A stretch of DNA of 64,000 nucleotides from Amycolatopsis coloradensis (GTDB lineage: Bacteria > Actinomycetota > Actinomycetes > Mycobacteriales > Pseudonocardiaceae): NCBI RefSeq assembly GCF_001953865.1, contig NZ_MQUQ01000021.1, positions 180,509 through 244,508 of the forward strand. The letters are read 5' to 3'. Numbering within the stretch: position 1 is the stretch's first letter; each line of letters opens with the position of its first letter. Of the stretch, positions 53,301 to 61,628 are shown piece after piece. The notes beneath the pieces were generated by a model that ran no database searches, was not told the origin of the DNA, and saw only the letters and a program-made list of their open reading frames with translations. The position numbers and the translations under genes were made by a program.

Positions 53301-56300
53301 ATGCCCGAGCTTCCGTTGACTCCCAACGGAAAGCTCGACAAGGCGAAACTTCCCGACCCCGGGTTCGGCACCGGTGTCCCCACGCGGCGCACCAGCACTG
53401 GGCTCGAGGCCGAACTGTGTGAGGTGTTCGCCGACGTGCTCGGAGTGGCCGAGGTCGGCCCCGACGACGACTTCTTCGCGCTGGGCGGGCATTCGCTGCT
53501 GGTGACCCGGCTGGTCAGCCGGTTGCGTTCGCGGTTCGGCGCGGAGGTGGCCATCCGGACCGTGTTCGAGGCCGCCACTCCCGCCACTCTCGCCACCCGG
53601 GTCGGCGACGGCCCCACTCCCCGTGCCCGGCTTCGGCGCCGGGAACGCCCGGACCGTGTCCCGCTGTCGTTCGCGCAGCGTCGGATGTGGTTCCTCAACA
53701 GCTTCGAAGGCACCGGAGCCGGCTACCACATCCCCATGGTGCTGCGCTTGCGCGGCGCTCTCGACCGGACGGCGCTGACCGCCGCGCTGCGTGACGTCGT
53801 CGAGCGGCACGAGAGCCTGCGGACCGTCTTCCCCGTGGCGGACGGTGTCCCGCACCAGCGGCTCGTGCCGATGGCGGAGATCCCCGCGGATCTGCCACTG
53901 CTTGGGCCCGATGCCGCCGCGCTCGGCGAAACGATCGCCGCGTACGCCGCGACGCCGTTCGCTCTGGAAACCGACCTGCCGCTCCGCGCGGCGCTGGTAC
54001 CGGTCGCGGAGGACGAGCACCTGCTCGTGCTCGTCGCGCACCACATCGCCAGCGACGGCTGGTCGACCGCTCCGCTGGCCAGGGACCTGGCCGCCGCCTA
54101 CACCGCGCGGCTGGAGGGCCGGAGCGCCGAGGTGGTCCCGTTGCCGGTCCAGTATCCGGATTACGCGCTGTGGCAACAGGAACTGCTCGGCTCCGAGGAG
54201 GACACGGAAAGCCCGTTGCGACGACAGCTCGCTTACTGGCGCGACGCGTTGGCCGGTCTGCCCGAGGAACTGACGCTGCCCCATGACCGGCCTCGTCCGG
54301 CCGAGTCGAGCTATACCGGTGGCATCGTCCGGCTCGACCTGCCCGCCGAGATCCACGGTCGGCTAGCGAGGTTCGCGGCCGCCGAGGGCGCGAGCCTGTT
54401 CATGGTGCTGCACGCGGGCCTGGCGACGCTGCTGTCGAGGCTGGGCGGCGGAACCGATGTCCCGATCGGCACGCCGGTGGCGGGCCGGACGGACGAACAA
54501 CTGGACGACCTCGTCGGCTTCTTCGTCAACACCCTGGTGTTGCGGACCGACCTGTCCGGCACGCCCGGCTTCGCCGAGTTGGTGCGCCGGGTCCGCGCGG
54601 TGGACCTCGCCGCTTTCGACCATCAGGACATCCCGTTCGAGCGAGTCGTCGAAGAGGTCGCGCCTGTCCGCACCCTCAACCGCCACCCGCTGTTCCAGGT
54701 GATGCTCACGCTGCAGAACACCGCGCCGGTGCGGCTCGAACTACCGGGTCTCGAGGTGTCGGTCGCCGAGCACGCCGAAGTCGCGGCGGCGAAGTTCGAC
54801 CTCTCGTTGTCACTGGCTGAGCGGCGAGACGACGCCGGAAATCCGGCCGGGCTCTCGGGGACGATCGAGTACAGCGCCGATCTGTTCGACCGCGCGACCG
54901 CGGATCGTCTCGGCGGATGGCTGCGGAAGTTGCTCGAAGCCGCCCTCGACGATCCGGCCAGGCCGGTCGCCGAACTGGACCTGTTGAGCACGGGCGAGGT
55001 CGAGGCCGTCCTCGAAACGTGGAACGACACCCGGCGCGCACTTCCGCCGGAGACCATCACCACGGCCTTCGAACGCCGAGCCGGAGAGCCCACCGCGGTG
55101 GTCGCGGCCGACGGCGCACTGACGACGTCCGAGCTCAACGCCGGTGCGAACCGGCTCGCCCGGTTACTGCGGCAGCGCGGCATCGGCGCCGGGCACACCG
55201 TCGCCGTCGCGGTGCCGCGCTCGGTCGGCACCATGGTCGCCCTGCTGGGTGTCCTCAAGTCCGGCGCCGCGTACCTGCCGATCGACCTGAGTTACCCGGC
55301 CGACCGGATCGCCTACATGCTCGCCGACTCCGCCCCCGCCGTCGTGCTCACGACGTCCGATGTGGACGGTCTGCCGTCCGTCGGCGAACGCCTGGTGCTC
55401 GACGCGCCCGAGATCAGGGCGGCACTGGCCGGGTTCCGGTACGAGAACCTCTCCGACGCCGAACGCCTGCGCCCACTCTCTGCCCGGCAACCGGCTTATG
55501 TCATCTACACGTCGGGCTCGACCGGACGGCCGAAGGGCGTCGTCGTCGAGCACCGGTCGCTGACCAACCTTCTACGCCACCACGAAGAGACGGTGTTCGC
55601 CCCCGCCGCGAAACGACTCGGGGACCGGCGGCTGCGAGTCGCGCTGACCGCGGCGGTCGCCTTCGACGCGTCCTGGGATCCGGTGCTGTGGATGATCGCC
55701 GGCCATGAACTCCACATCGTCGACGACGACACCCGCCGTGACGCCGGGGCCCTTGTCGAGTACCTGCGTGACGAGCGGATCGACGCCATCGAGACGACAC
55801 CGTCCTACCTCCGGCAACTGATGGCCGCCGGGCTGTTCGGCTCCGGCCACCGGCCGTCGGTCGTGGCCCTCGGCGGGGAAGCGGTCGACGACGGGCTGTG
55901 GACCCGGCTACGCGCCGAACCCGGTCTCACCGCTTACAACTTCTACGGCCCCACCGAGTCCACTGTGGACTCCATCGTCGCGGCCATGGACGAGCGGAAC
56001 CGGCCGGGGATCGGCAAACCGGTGCACAACACCCGCGCCTACGTCCTCGATGCCCGGCTCCGGCCGGTGCCCGCCGGGGTGCCGGGCGAGCTGTACCTGT
56101 CCGGAACCGGTGTCGCCCGCGGCTACCTCAACCAGACCCGGCTGACCGCGGAGCGGTTCGTCGCCGACCCCTACGGCGACACCGGCGATCGGATGTACCG
56201 CACCGGCGACCTCGCCCGTTGGACCGATGACGCGAACCTGGAGTTCCTGGGCCGCGCCGACGACCAGGTCAAGCTCCGCGGTTTCCGGATCGAGCCGGGT

Positions 56301-57632
56301 GAGATCGCCGCGCTGCTGGAAGCGGATCCGGCGGTCGACGAAGCGGCCGTCGTGATCAAGGGCGCCGAACCGGCCACCCGGCGGCTGGTCGCCTACCTCG
56401 TCCCGGCCACCACGGTGCCGAGCCCGGACCGGCTGCGCGCCCGTCTCGCCGGACAGGTGCCGGAGTACATGGTGCCCTCGGCGTTCGTCCCGCTCGACCG
56501 GCTCCCACTCACCCCGAACGGGAAACTGGACCACCGGGCCCTGCCCGAGCCTTCGGACCCCGGTACCGGCTCACGCGGGCCGAGGTCACCCCGCGAAGAC
56601 CTGCTCTGCAAACTCTTCGCCGAGACGCTCGAACTGCCGCGGGTCGGCATCGACGACGGCTTCTTCGAACTCGGCGGGCACTCGCTGCTGGCCAGCGGGC
56701 TGATCACCCGCGTCCGCGCGGCCTTCGGGGTCGACCTGCCGATCCGGCGGCTGTTCGAGCATCCGACCGTGGCGGGACTCGCGACCGTGCTGGACGAGAG
56801 GACCGACGGCAGCGACCTCGACATCCTCCTTCCGTTGCGTACCACCGGAAACCGTCCGCCGCTGTTCTGCGTGCACCCCGCCAGCGGGTTGTCGTGGAGC
56901 TACTCGGGACTCCTCAAACACCTCGCCCCGGAACAGCCGTTGTACGGCCTACAGTCCCGCAAGCTCACCGATCCCGGTCACGACCCGGCGAGCATCTCGG
57001 AGATCGCGGCCGACTACGTCGGACACATCCGCTCGATCCAGCCCCACGGGCCGTACCACGTCCTCGGCTGGTCCTTCGGCGGCAATCTCGCTCACGAAGT
57101 CGTCGCGCAACTGGAGGCCGCCGGTGCGGAGATCGGGCTGCTGACCGTGCTGGACGCCTACCCGCAGGCGCCACAGGACGGGCTGGACACGGCGAGCGAA
57201 GCGGAGATGTTCGCCGCGCTCCTGCACAACCAGGGCCATCCGGTGCCCGCCGGCGTGTCGCTCGACCGGGCAAGCGTTCTCGAGCATTACCGCGAGATCG
57301 GCAACCCGATCGGCAGCCTGACCGAAGACGCCCTCGGCGGCATGATCGGCGCCTTCGTCAGCCAAGCCCGGCTGATGGGCGACTTCGTGCCGAGCCCGGT
57401 GGAGGCGGACGTGCTGTTCTTCACCGCCACCCGCGACCGCGACCCGCACGGCCCGGTCCTCGCGGACTGGATGCCCTATCTCAGCGGCGACGTCGAGAAC
57501 CACGACGTCGATGTCGCCCACGCCCAGCTCACCCAGCCGGACGCCCTGGCCCGGATCGGGCCGATCCTCGCCGAGCGCCTCGCCGACCGGCAACCCCGCC
57601 CCGACCAGCCACGAGCCAAGACAGGGAATTGA
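47370..57632 (+). CDS. Trimodular NRPS, C-A-PCP-C-A-PCP-C-A-PCP-TE, with EntF-like ends
   Basis: Synthetase of 3420 residues. The start GTG follows an AAGCGG-rich site. Order: C1 about 10-430 (YQRVHHLLVDGYG near 140), A1 455-950, PCP1 GGHSLLATRAV near 986, C2 1040-1470 (HHIAGDG), A2 1490-1985, PCP2 GGHSLLV near 2040, C3 2090-2520 (HHIASDG), A3 2540-3035, PCP3 GGHSLLASG near 3102, TE 3150-3410 (GWSFGG Ser near 3236, Asp in VLDAYP, His in VDVAHAQ). C1 resembles the C domain of enterobactin synthase EntF, and the TE opens HPASGLSWSYSGLL as in EntF. Codes by eye: DADEAGLVDK, DADEAGFVDK, DADEAGFVDK; that is, one substrate used three times. Acidic residues at 239, 278 and 331 suggest a basic or diamino acid. 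There is no epimerase. MbtH and exporter genes follow directly. Confidence 0.96.
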   Translation: MVVRRESTLELSAAQRGIWFAQRLSPGNPMFTIAQYLDIDGAVDHTALTAAIRHVLRETEALRLRFTEVDGEPRQFVAPLGEWSLPVVDLSAEADPEGAAQEWLRTDLAAPPEVIGERLFAATLLRLGPARYFLYQRVHHLLVDGYGAALVLTRVAGGYRAQQRGEPLEPAGFGSLKDLLAEDSAYSESERSREDARYWLDRFADRPEATVLTDSTAPMDSGFLQHRGRLDVAEAEDLRAAARVSRTDWAPFVIAAAAAFLHRTTGERDVVLGLPVTARRTPLLRATPAMVSNVVPLRLRVTPSTTMADLVRQTSREVRNALKHQRHRAEDLRRNLGLPRARRLHGPTVNILPFDPRIEFGSHGAAMHNLSVGPVDDLSIVFQGISPEHGIQVTFDANPRRYDQATLAGHHERFLRLLRAAIADPTTPLARIDLLTVDERDLVLNRWNATSTGTAPATLPELFARQAARSPVRIAVSDGTSTYTFAELEARVEQLARVLAHRGVGTGRIVAVALPRSADTITALLAVARASGVYLPLDVTHPPERLAALLADTSPALVIAHSETEALLPQADLVLDRLDLPNEFGTDPQSPQPADLAYLIHTSGSTGRPKGVAVEHQALGNLFESHRRRLFPAGRAAAGKDVLRVAHLSGVAFDAAWDPVLWLLDGHELRMMPDSVRRDSEACVRYLADEAIDSIETTPSYVRQLLASGLLALPGRHPKLVALGGEPVDPALWTELSAGSRLLAVNLYGPTESTVDSVMVAVQSHREPVIGTPVDNVRAYVLDSALQPVAPGVPGELYLAGAGLARGYHERTALTAERFVANPFDGPGERLYRTGDLVRWSHHGALEFLGRTDDQVKIRGFRIEPGEVQAALTGYPDVTQAAVVVHGSGDTARLIAYVVSDTDPARLRFRLAEELPSHLVPQTVVTVPALPLTPNGKLDKAQLPEPSAVTSGRAPATIAEKRLCAVFAESLDVAEVGVDDDFFDLGGHSLLATRAVGRIRAELGVEVAIRDLFEASTPARLADRLSARDVAHRPVLALATRAAREPLSYAQQRLWFLDRLNPGAADYLMPIALRLAGTVDVAALRLALGDVVARHESLRTTFAEHDGEPYQRILPIEAAGIVLGIEDVPAGRLDDRLSEEAARGFDLAIEAPLRATLLRQSATEHVLLLVLHHIAGDGWSFGPLARDLAVSYQRRSAGEGAGLPPLAVQYADYARWQRELLGDEKLVEKQLAHWTTTLGDLPAELPLPADRARPTTPSGAGATVPVRLPRRVHTALTKLAARHGASLFMALHAGFAATLAKFGAGDDIAIGTPIAGRAEPALEDLIGFFVNTLVLRTDLTGDPTFTELMWRVRDVDLAAFEHQDLPFERVVEQLAPERLPGRNPLFQVLFTLQNNPAPVIELDGLRIAAGQAAITTTAKFDLSLTLTENHDADGCPAGISGDLEFSTDLFDRATAERLTRGLVTLLENVLNRPDAPLRTAPVLADDEQARLLARSAGHRRPVPVTTLPELLGATAARHPERTAVVTPGRRLTFAQLDERATRLAGVLTAHGAGAGQVVAVALPRSADTVVALLAVLRAGAVYLPVDIEYPADRIAYLLDDAQPVLLISTSDTAARLPCAATTVLLDEEDVLDGEKRPPSTPAPEDPAYLLYTSGSTGLPKGVEVEHRSLVNLLESHRTEVFGPATAAAGRGVLRVAHTAGVAFDASWDPILWLADGHELHVLDDDTRRDPEALLGYLGRERIDAMETTPSYVRQLLAMGLLTGEHRPAVLALGGEAVDAALWRDLAGHPEVLAFNFYGPTESTVDSVIARMAGQQVPVIGTGIANIGTYVLDAALRPVPTGVTGELYLDGAGLARGYRGRPALTAERFVANPFSGNGARMYRTGDRVRWTADGDLEFAGRADDQVKIRGFRVEPGEIEAVLTGTGAASAAAVVVDRTPAGADRLVGYVTPGTADVAELRRRAADALPGYMVPQVIVAMPELPLTPNGKLDKAKLPDPGFGTGVPTRRTSTGLEAELCEVFADVLGVAEVGPDDDFFALGGHSLLVTRLVSRLRSRFGAEVAIRTVFEAATPATLATRVGDGPTPRARLRRRERPDRVPLSFAQRRMWFLNSFEGTGAGYHIPMVLRLRGALDRTALTAALRDVVERHESLRTVFPVADGVPHQRLVPMAEIPADLPLLGPDAAALGETIAAYAATPFALETDLPLRAALVPVAEDEHLLVLVAHHIASDGWSTAPLARDLAAAYTARLEGRSAEVVPLPVQYPDYALWQQELLGSEEDTESPLRRQLAYWRDALAGLPEELTLPHDRPRPAESSYTGGIVRLDLPAEIHGRLARFAAAEGASLFMVLHAGLATLLSRLGGGTDVPIGTPVAGRTDEQLDDLVGFFVNTLVLRTDLSGTPGFAELVRRVRAVDLAAFDHQDIPFERVVEEVAPVRTLNRHPLFQVMLTLQNTAPVRLELPGLEVSVAEHAEVAAAKFDLSLSLAERRDDAGNPAGLSGTIEYSADLFDRATADRLGGWLRKLLEAALDDPARPVAELDLLSTGEVEAVLETWNDTRRALPPETITTAFERRAGEPTAVVAADGALTTSELNAGANRLARLLRQRGIGAGHTVAVAVPRSVGTMVALLGVLKSGAAYLPIDLSYPADRIAYMLADSAPAVVLTTSDVDGLPSVGERLVLDAPEIRAALAGFRYENLSDAERLRPLSARQPAYVIYTSGSTGRPKGVVVEHRSLTNLLRHHEETVFAPAAKRLGDRRLRVALTAAVAFDASWDPVLWMIAGHELHIVDDDTRRDAGALVEYLRDERIDAIETTPSYLRQLMAAGLFGSGHRPSVVALGGEAVDDGLWTRLRAEPGLTAYNFYGPTESTVDSIVAAMDERNRPGIGKPVHNTRAYVLDARLRPVPAGVPGELYLSGTGVARGYLNQTRLTAERFVADPYGDTGDRMYRTGDLARWTDDANLEFLGRADDQVKLRGFRIEPGEIAALLEADPAVDEAAVVIKGAEPATRRLVAYLVPATTVPSPDRLRARLAGQVPEYMVPSAFVPLDRLPLTPNGKLDHRALPEPSDPGTGSRGPRSPREDLLCKLFAETLELPRVGIDDGFFELGGHSLLASGLITRVRAAFGVDLPIRRLFEHPTVAGLATVLDERTDGSDLDILLPLRTTGNRPPLFCVHPASGLSWSYSGLLKHLAPEQPLYGLQSRKLTDPGHDPASISEIAADYVGHIRSIQPHGPYHVLGWSFGGNLAHEVVAQLEAAGAEIGLLTVLDAYPQAPQDGLDTASEAEMFAALLHNQGHPVPAGVSLDRASVLEHYREIGNPIGSLTEDALGGMIGAFVSQARLMGDFVPSPVEADVLFFTATRDRDPHGPVLADWMPYLSGDVENHDVDVAHAQLTQPDALARIGPILAERLADRQPRPDQPRAKTGN

Positions 57633-57635
57633 ACG

Positions 57636-57845
57636 ATGACCAACCCCTTCGAATCCACCGACGAGCAGTACCTCGTGTTGACCAACCACGAGAACCAGCA
57701 CTCGCTGTGGCCCGATTTCGCCGACATCCCGTCAGGCTGGACGACGGCCTTCGGCCCCGACGAACGCCAGGCGTGCCTCGACTTCGTCGAACGGAACTGG
57801 ACCGACATCACCCCGCGAAGTCTGCTGCGCGAGGAGAAGCCCTGA
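57636..57845 (+). CDS. MbtH-like protein
   Basis: Small protein of 69 residues that acts as a chaperone-like cofactor for NRPS adenylation domains. It carries the family signature NHENQHSLWPDFADIPSGW and the C-terminal DFVERNWTDITP. It starts 3 nt after the NRPS stop and overlaps the ABC ATPase start by 1 nt, so it is certainly part of the same transcript and expected to bind the three A domains of the upstream NRPS. Confidence 0.97.
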   Translation: MTNPFESTDEQYLVLTNHENQHSLWPDFADIPSGWTTAFGPDERQACLDFVERNWTDITPRSLLREEKP

Positions 57846-58879
57846 TGGCCGCGGAACCCGCGATCCGGCTCGAAGGACTGCGGAAGACCTTCGGCCCCAA
57901 GACCGCACTCGACGGAATCGACCTGGACATGCCGGCCGGTGCGGTGTTCGGTCTCCTGGGTCCCAACGGTGCCGGGAAGACCACCGCCGTCCGGATCATC
58001 ACCACCCTGCTGCGCCCGGACAGCGGCCGCGCCCTCGTGGCCGGGGCCGACGTCGTCCGTGAACCGGACCGGGTCCGCCGGTCCATCGGGGTGTCCGGGC
58101 AGTACGCCGCCGTCGACGACAAGCTCACCGGCTTCGAGAACCTCTACCTCGTCGCGAAGCTCTACGGCATGCGGCGGCGAACGGCCTCCACGACCGCACG
58201 CGACCTGCTGAGCCGATTCCACCTCGACGACGCCGCCGACCGCCTCGCCGCCACCTACTCCGGCGGGATGCGCAGACGCCTCGACCTGGCGGGCGCGCTA
58301 GTCGCCGCTCCCCCGGTCGTCGTGCTCGACGAACCCACGACCGGCCTGGACCCGCAAAGCCGCCTCGACACCTGGGACATCGTGGGCGAACTCGTCCGGG
58401 AAGGCACCACCGTCCTGCTCACCACGCAGTACCTGGAAGAGGCCGACCAGCTGGCCGACCGGATCGCGGTCATCGCCGAAGGCAGGGTCGTCGCCGAAGG
58501 CACCAGCGACGAACTCAAGAGCGCCACCGGCGGGGAACGGATCGAACTGGTCACCGCCGACGCTCGCGATCTGGCCGCGGCACACCGTGTCCTGGCCGCC
58601 GTCAGCGGTACTCCACCGGCCCTGGACCGCCGCGCCCGGAGGCTCGAAGTCACCGTCGGCGCCGGGCAGAACGGCCAGCACGCCCTCGCCACCGTGGCCG
58701 CCAGGCTCACCAGCGAAGGAATCCACGTACTCGACCTCGGACTGCGCCGCGCCACGCTCGACGATGTCTTCCTGGCGCTGACCCGGCGTGCGCCGGACGG
58801 TGACACCGCCGTGCTGCCGCGGATCACCGACTGGCCGCCGAACTCGGGCGACCTCGACCGGAAAGAGGTACGCGCGTGA
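57845..58879 (+). CDS. ABC transporter ATP-binding protein, DrrA type
   Basis: Protein of 344 residues. Walker A GPNGAGKTT, signature YSGGMRRRLDLAGALV, Walker B VVVLDEPTTGLDP, H-loop region TTQYLEEAD, and a C-terminal extension typical of daunorubicin-resistance (DrrA) ATPases. It pairs with the permease encoded next (GTGA overlap) and probably exports the product of the trimodular NRPS or gives self-resistance. The ATG at 57845 overlaps the MbtH stop. Confidence 0.95.
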   Translation: MAAEPAIRLEGLRKTFGPKTALDGIDLDMPAGAVFGLLGPNGAGKTTAVRIITTLLRPDSGRALVAGADVVREPDRVRRSIGVSGQYAAVDDKLTGFENLYLVAKLYGMRRRTASTTARDLLSRFHLDDAADRLAATYSGGMRRRLDLAGALVAAPPVVVLDEPTTGLDPQSRLDTWDIVGELVREGTTVLLTTQYLEEADQLADRIAVIAEGRVVAEGTSDELKSATGGERIELVTADARDLAAAHRVLAAVSGTPPALDRRARRLEVTVGAGQNGQHALATVAARLTSEGIHVLDLGLRRATLDDVFLALTRRAPDGDTAVLPRITDWPPNSGDLDRKEVRA

Positions 58880-59676
58880 CCGTCCTGACCCGGGTCGCCC
58901 GCGACAGCGGCTCCCTCGCCTGGCGCAACCTGCTCACCATCCGGCGCACACCCGGCTCGATCTTCGCCAGCATCCTGCAGCCGATCATGTTCGTACTGCT
59001 GCTGGGCTACGTCTTCGGCGGCAGCCTCGGGGGCGACGCCTACCGCGAATTCATCATGGGCGGCATCTTCGCCCAAACCGTCACCTTCAACGCCTCCTTC
59101 ACCACCATCGGCCTCGCCAACGACCTCCAGAAGGGCATCGTCGACCGGTTCCGCTCCCTGCCGATGTCCCGCGTCGCGGTGATGCTCGGCCGGACCACCT
59201 CCGACCTGACCACCAGCGTCGTCAGCCTGCTCGTCACCAGCCTCTGCGGACTCGCGATCGGCTGGCGCATCCGCGGCAGCATCCTCGACGCCGTCCTGGC
59301 CTACCTGCTGATCCTGCTGTTCGCCTTCGCGATGTCCTGGGTCGGCGCCTTCATCGGCCTGGTCGCCCGCAGCGTCGAAGTCGCCCAAAGCCTCGGCCTC
59401 ATCTGGCTCTTCCCCGCCACGTTCATCTCCTCCGGCTTCGTCTCCGTGGCCGCCATGCCCGAACCGCTGGCGACGATCGCGGAATGGAACCCCATCACCG
59501 CACTGGCCAACGCGACCAGAACCCTGTTCGCCAACCCGACCCCGGCCGCGCTCCCCCAGCCCGACGCCTGGCCCGCCCAGCACGCGGCCCTCTACACCAC
59601 GCTCTGGGCGGTAGGCCTCATCGCGCTGTTCATGGCGCTGTCGGTCCACCGGTACCGGCGCGTCACCACCCGATGA
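58876..59676 (+). CDS. ABC-2 type permease, DrrB type
   Basis: Membrane protein of 266 residues with six predicted spans. It opens with LAWRNLLTIRRTPGSIFASI and shows the ABC-2 family block VDRFRSLPMSRVAVMLGRTT before the fifth conserved region AEWNPITALANATRTLF. The GTG at 58876 overlaps the ATPase stop. It forms the membrane half of the DrrAB-type exporter of the second NRPS locus. It is the last gene of that operon; its 3' end abuts a decayed gene on the opposite strand. Confidence 0.95.
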   Translation: MTVLTRVARDSGSLAWRNLLTIRRTPGSIFASILQPIMFVLLLGYVFGGSLGGDAYREFIMGGIFAQTVTFNASFTTIGLANDLQKGIVDRFRSLPMSRVAVMLGRTTSDLTTSVVSLLVTSLCGLAIGWRIRGSILDAVLAYLLILLFAFAMSWVGAFIGLVARSVEVAQSLGLIWLFPATFISSGFVSVAAMPEPLATIAEWNPITALANATRTLFANPTPAALPQPDAWPAQHAALYTTLWAVGLIALFMALSVHRYRRVTTR

Positions 59677-59689
59677 GCTCAGTCGTCGC

Positions 59690-60210
59690 AGTGTGGGCGA
59701 GCCGAACAGGTCGGCGATGTCTTCGCCGTCGAACCTGGCAATCTTCGCCCGTGGACTTCGTCCCGCGTCGTAGGCGTTCGAGGGCGTAGAGACCACCGAG
59801 GCGGAACGGAGCTTTGTCGGAGCCGAGCTGCTCGACGGCCTTCGTGTACAGCTCGGGGTTATCCGACGCTCGAGTGCGTCGACGCGGGCTTCGTCGGCGA
59901 CGGGTTCCTGGTGTTCCTGGGTGGCCAAGGCGACGGCCTGCTGGTGGGCGAGGGTGCGTTCGCGGTTGTCGAGGTCGGCTTCGGTGGTGCCGCCGCTGCC
60001 CAAGCCGATTTTCAGAGCGTCCAGTCGTGCCTTCACCAGGGTCTGCGCCGGTGAGTCCAGCCACCACAGCACGATCACCGCGCCCGCGGTGACGATCGTG
60101 ATCACGAGGGCGGTCGTCCACATCGCGGCCGGAGTCAGCTCCCGCAGCCGTCTTCCCGTCGCGGATACCGGGGTGCTGGTGCTGGGCGCGGACCGCGCAT
60201 CGTCGGTCAT
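59690..60210 (-). pseudogene. Frameshifted remnant of a membrane-anchored pentapeptide-repeat-type protein
   Basis: From ATG 60210 the frame reads MTDDARSAPS, a membrane segment (WTTALVITIVTAGAVIVLWW), then LVKARLDALKIGLGSGGT and VDALERRI. Around 59858 the reading must change frame to continue with ELYTKAVEQLGSDKAPFRLG and GLYALERL. The joined sequence matches the N-terminal half of a common actinobacterial family (LDALKIGL, ERRITELYTKAVEQLGSDKAPVRLGGLYALERL). After that the frame is lost again and the C-terminal part is missing. A 2-base insertion or 1-base loss in a CCCC run near 59858 explains the first shift. Sequencing error could cause one shift, but the missing tail shows real decay. 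Confidence 0.7.
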
Positions 60211-60461
60211 GACCTTCGGCGTCGCGGACACCAGCGAAGGCGTTGCGGAAATCGGCAGGGATGTTGCAGAGCCCGGGCACGCCCGACCGCTCACACGGCG
60301 GGGAAAGCATCAGCGTGCCATGGGCCCGCTGAGGCTAGCTGGACACGAACTTCGGCACAGCAGAACAAACGGAGACGAAACGGAACCCAATCGCGGTCAA
60401 CGCCGAGGTGACCATGCCACAGAGATATCGTCATCCTCGCTGGTCAGCAGGGATGTTGGTG

Positions 60462-60530
60462 TGGTGGGCCGCCTGGGGCTCGAACTCAAAACCTACGGAT
60501 TAAAAGTCCGCAGCTCTACCATGTCAGCCC
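60462..60530 (-). pseudogene. Degenerate tRNA-Lys (TTT) copy, possible attachment-site scar
   Basis: The minus strand contains GCGGACTTTTAATCCG, an intact anticodon arm with anticodon TTT, followed by a T-arm (GAGTTCGAGC) and a 3' end GCGGCCCACCA. The 5' half is damaged: GGGCTGACATGGTAGAGC lacks about 7 nt of the D arm, and the acceptor and T stems contain mismatches. The total is 69 nt instead of about 76. The intact 3' half with a broken 5' half is the pattern left when an element integrates into a tRNA 3' end. It is unlikely to be functional. Confidence 0.6.
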
Positions 60531-61628
60531 GTGTCATTAGGCACCAAATTCTGCTGTTTTGTGCAGTCAGCGCCTATTTTCCCAGCGCTGGGTGCCACCT
60601 CGTGTCGGCCAGTGTCAGGCTCTACGTCGGCAACGGAGCCCAATCGGAGACGACGCGCGTGTTTCGTCGGCCCTCGCTCCACTCGTGATACCGAGCCCTG
60701 CGCAAGTGCGTGGGCGCGGTTCTCGGTCAAGAGCTGGCGGTGGTGAGTGTCGTGCTGACTGGCGCTGCCGCGCAGAGTCCTGATCTCGCTCACCACTATC
60801 CTGAGAACGCTTGGCATGGTGAACCTTCGACTGGCACGTCTGTCCTCAGCGCGCAGTCGAAAGATGTGAACAGGTGAGTGGGACCCCACACCTGGCGACG
60901 CTCCATCCCTTCTGGGTGGTGGGTGTCCACTGGGCTCGACACGCCGGGACCAGGCCTCCCGTGGCGTGAGTTTCTATACAGATAAGTGCCCGCTGACCAA
61001 GTGTCTCCGCAGGCAGACGCCTCTTATGAGCCCTTGCCGCTGGCGTCAAGCGTGCGATACTGCGTTGCAGTGCCGCACTGCAACGCAGTGGCGGGCACGA
61101 GAGAGGGGCCGCTTCCGCGTTTGCCACTGCGCAAACGTTCAATCCGCTTACGAAACGCGTTTAGCTTCAGTGAACCGGTACCGGGGCGCGCATGCAGATC
61201 ATGACTGCGATGGTCGAACAACAGTCCCCCGGCGGGGACCATGCGCTCCAGAACACGGATGGCGCGGACAACCGAGGCGATGGCGACCCAGGGAACGTCG
61301 CGCTCAACACCGGCGGATTGGTGATTCCCCTGTCCGTCGGTGGCGCTCTTGTACTCGTGGCTGCGGATCAGGTGTCGTGAGACCTTGCCGCCGGCGGCGG
61401 GTTCGGGGCCGGGCAGCACCCGGCCGTAAACCCAGGACTACTGGTGGAAGGTACTTATTCCAGCCATGCACTACTCCTCACCGGAGACGAGGACTTGACC
61501 GGCGTTGGCATCGTGGTCGAGGATGGCAGCGCCGGCTGCTGCGCACACCGTCGTGCGTCGTCGGCTCCTGCCGTCGCTCGAACGTCCTCTTCTGCCGAGT
61601 TGAGGACGTCCTCTGAGACAATGCCGGT
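60531..61628. other. Long stretch without an intact gene, right of the tRNA copy
   Basis: About 1.1 kb. A minus-strand frame near 61024-61419 includes VPWVAIASVVRAIRVLERMV followed by a LLFDHRSHDL piece, which has the flavour of the region before the active-site box of large tyrosine-recombinase-type integrases, but no catalytic R-H-R-Y set is visible and the frame is short. Other frames are shadows. The stretch contains a striking palindrome (listed separately). It is probably decayed mobile DNA. Confidence 0.4.
61059..61089. repeat. 31-bp perfect palindrome (14-3-14)
   Basis: ACTGCGTTGCAGTG at 61059-61072 and its exact reverse complement CACTGCAACGCAGT at 61076-61089 around CCG. Each arm is itself partly symmetric (CTGCGTTGCAG). 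No T run follows. It could be a recombination or partition site, a repressor operator, or a terminator of a lost gene. Confidence 0.8.

Noticed and set aside
50112..54356. A 1414-codon open frame on the minus strand inside the second NRPS.
   Set aside because: Composition is a shadow of the plus-strand modules (repeats track the NRPS modules); no recognisable protein features.
60462..60530. Calling the tRNA-Lys copy a functional tRNA.
   Set aside because: The D arm lacks about 7 nt and acceptor and T stems contain mismatches.
60524..60889. A 121-codon minus-strand frame starting MGSHSPVHIF.
   Set aside because: No domain, no ribosome site, and it overlaps the tRNA copy; treated as decayed or random sequence.
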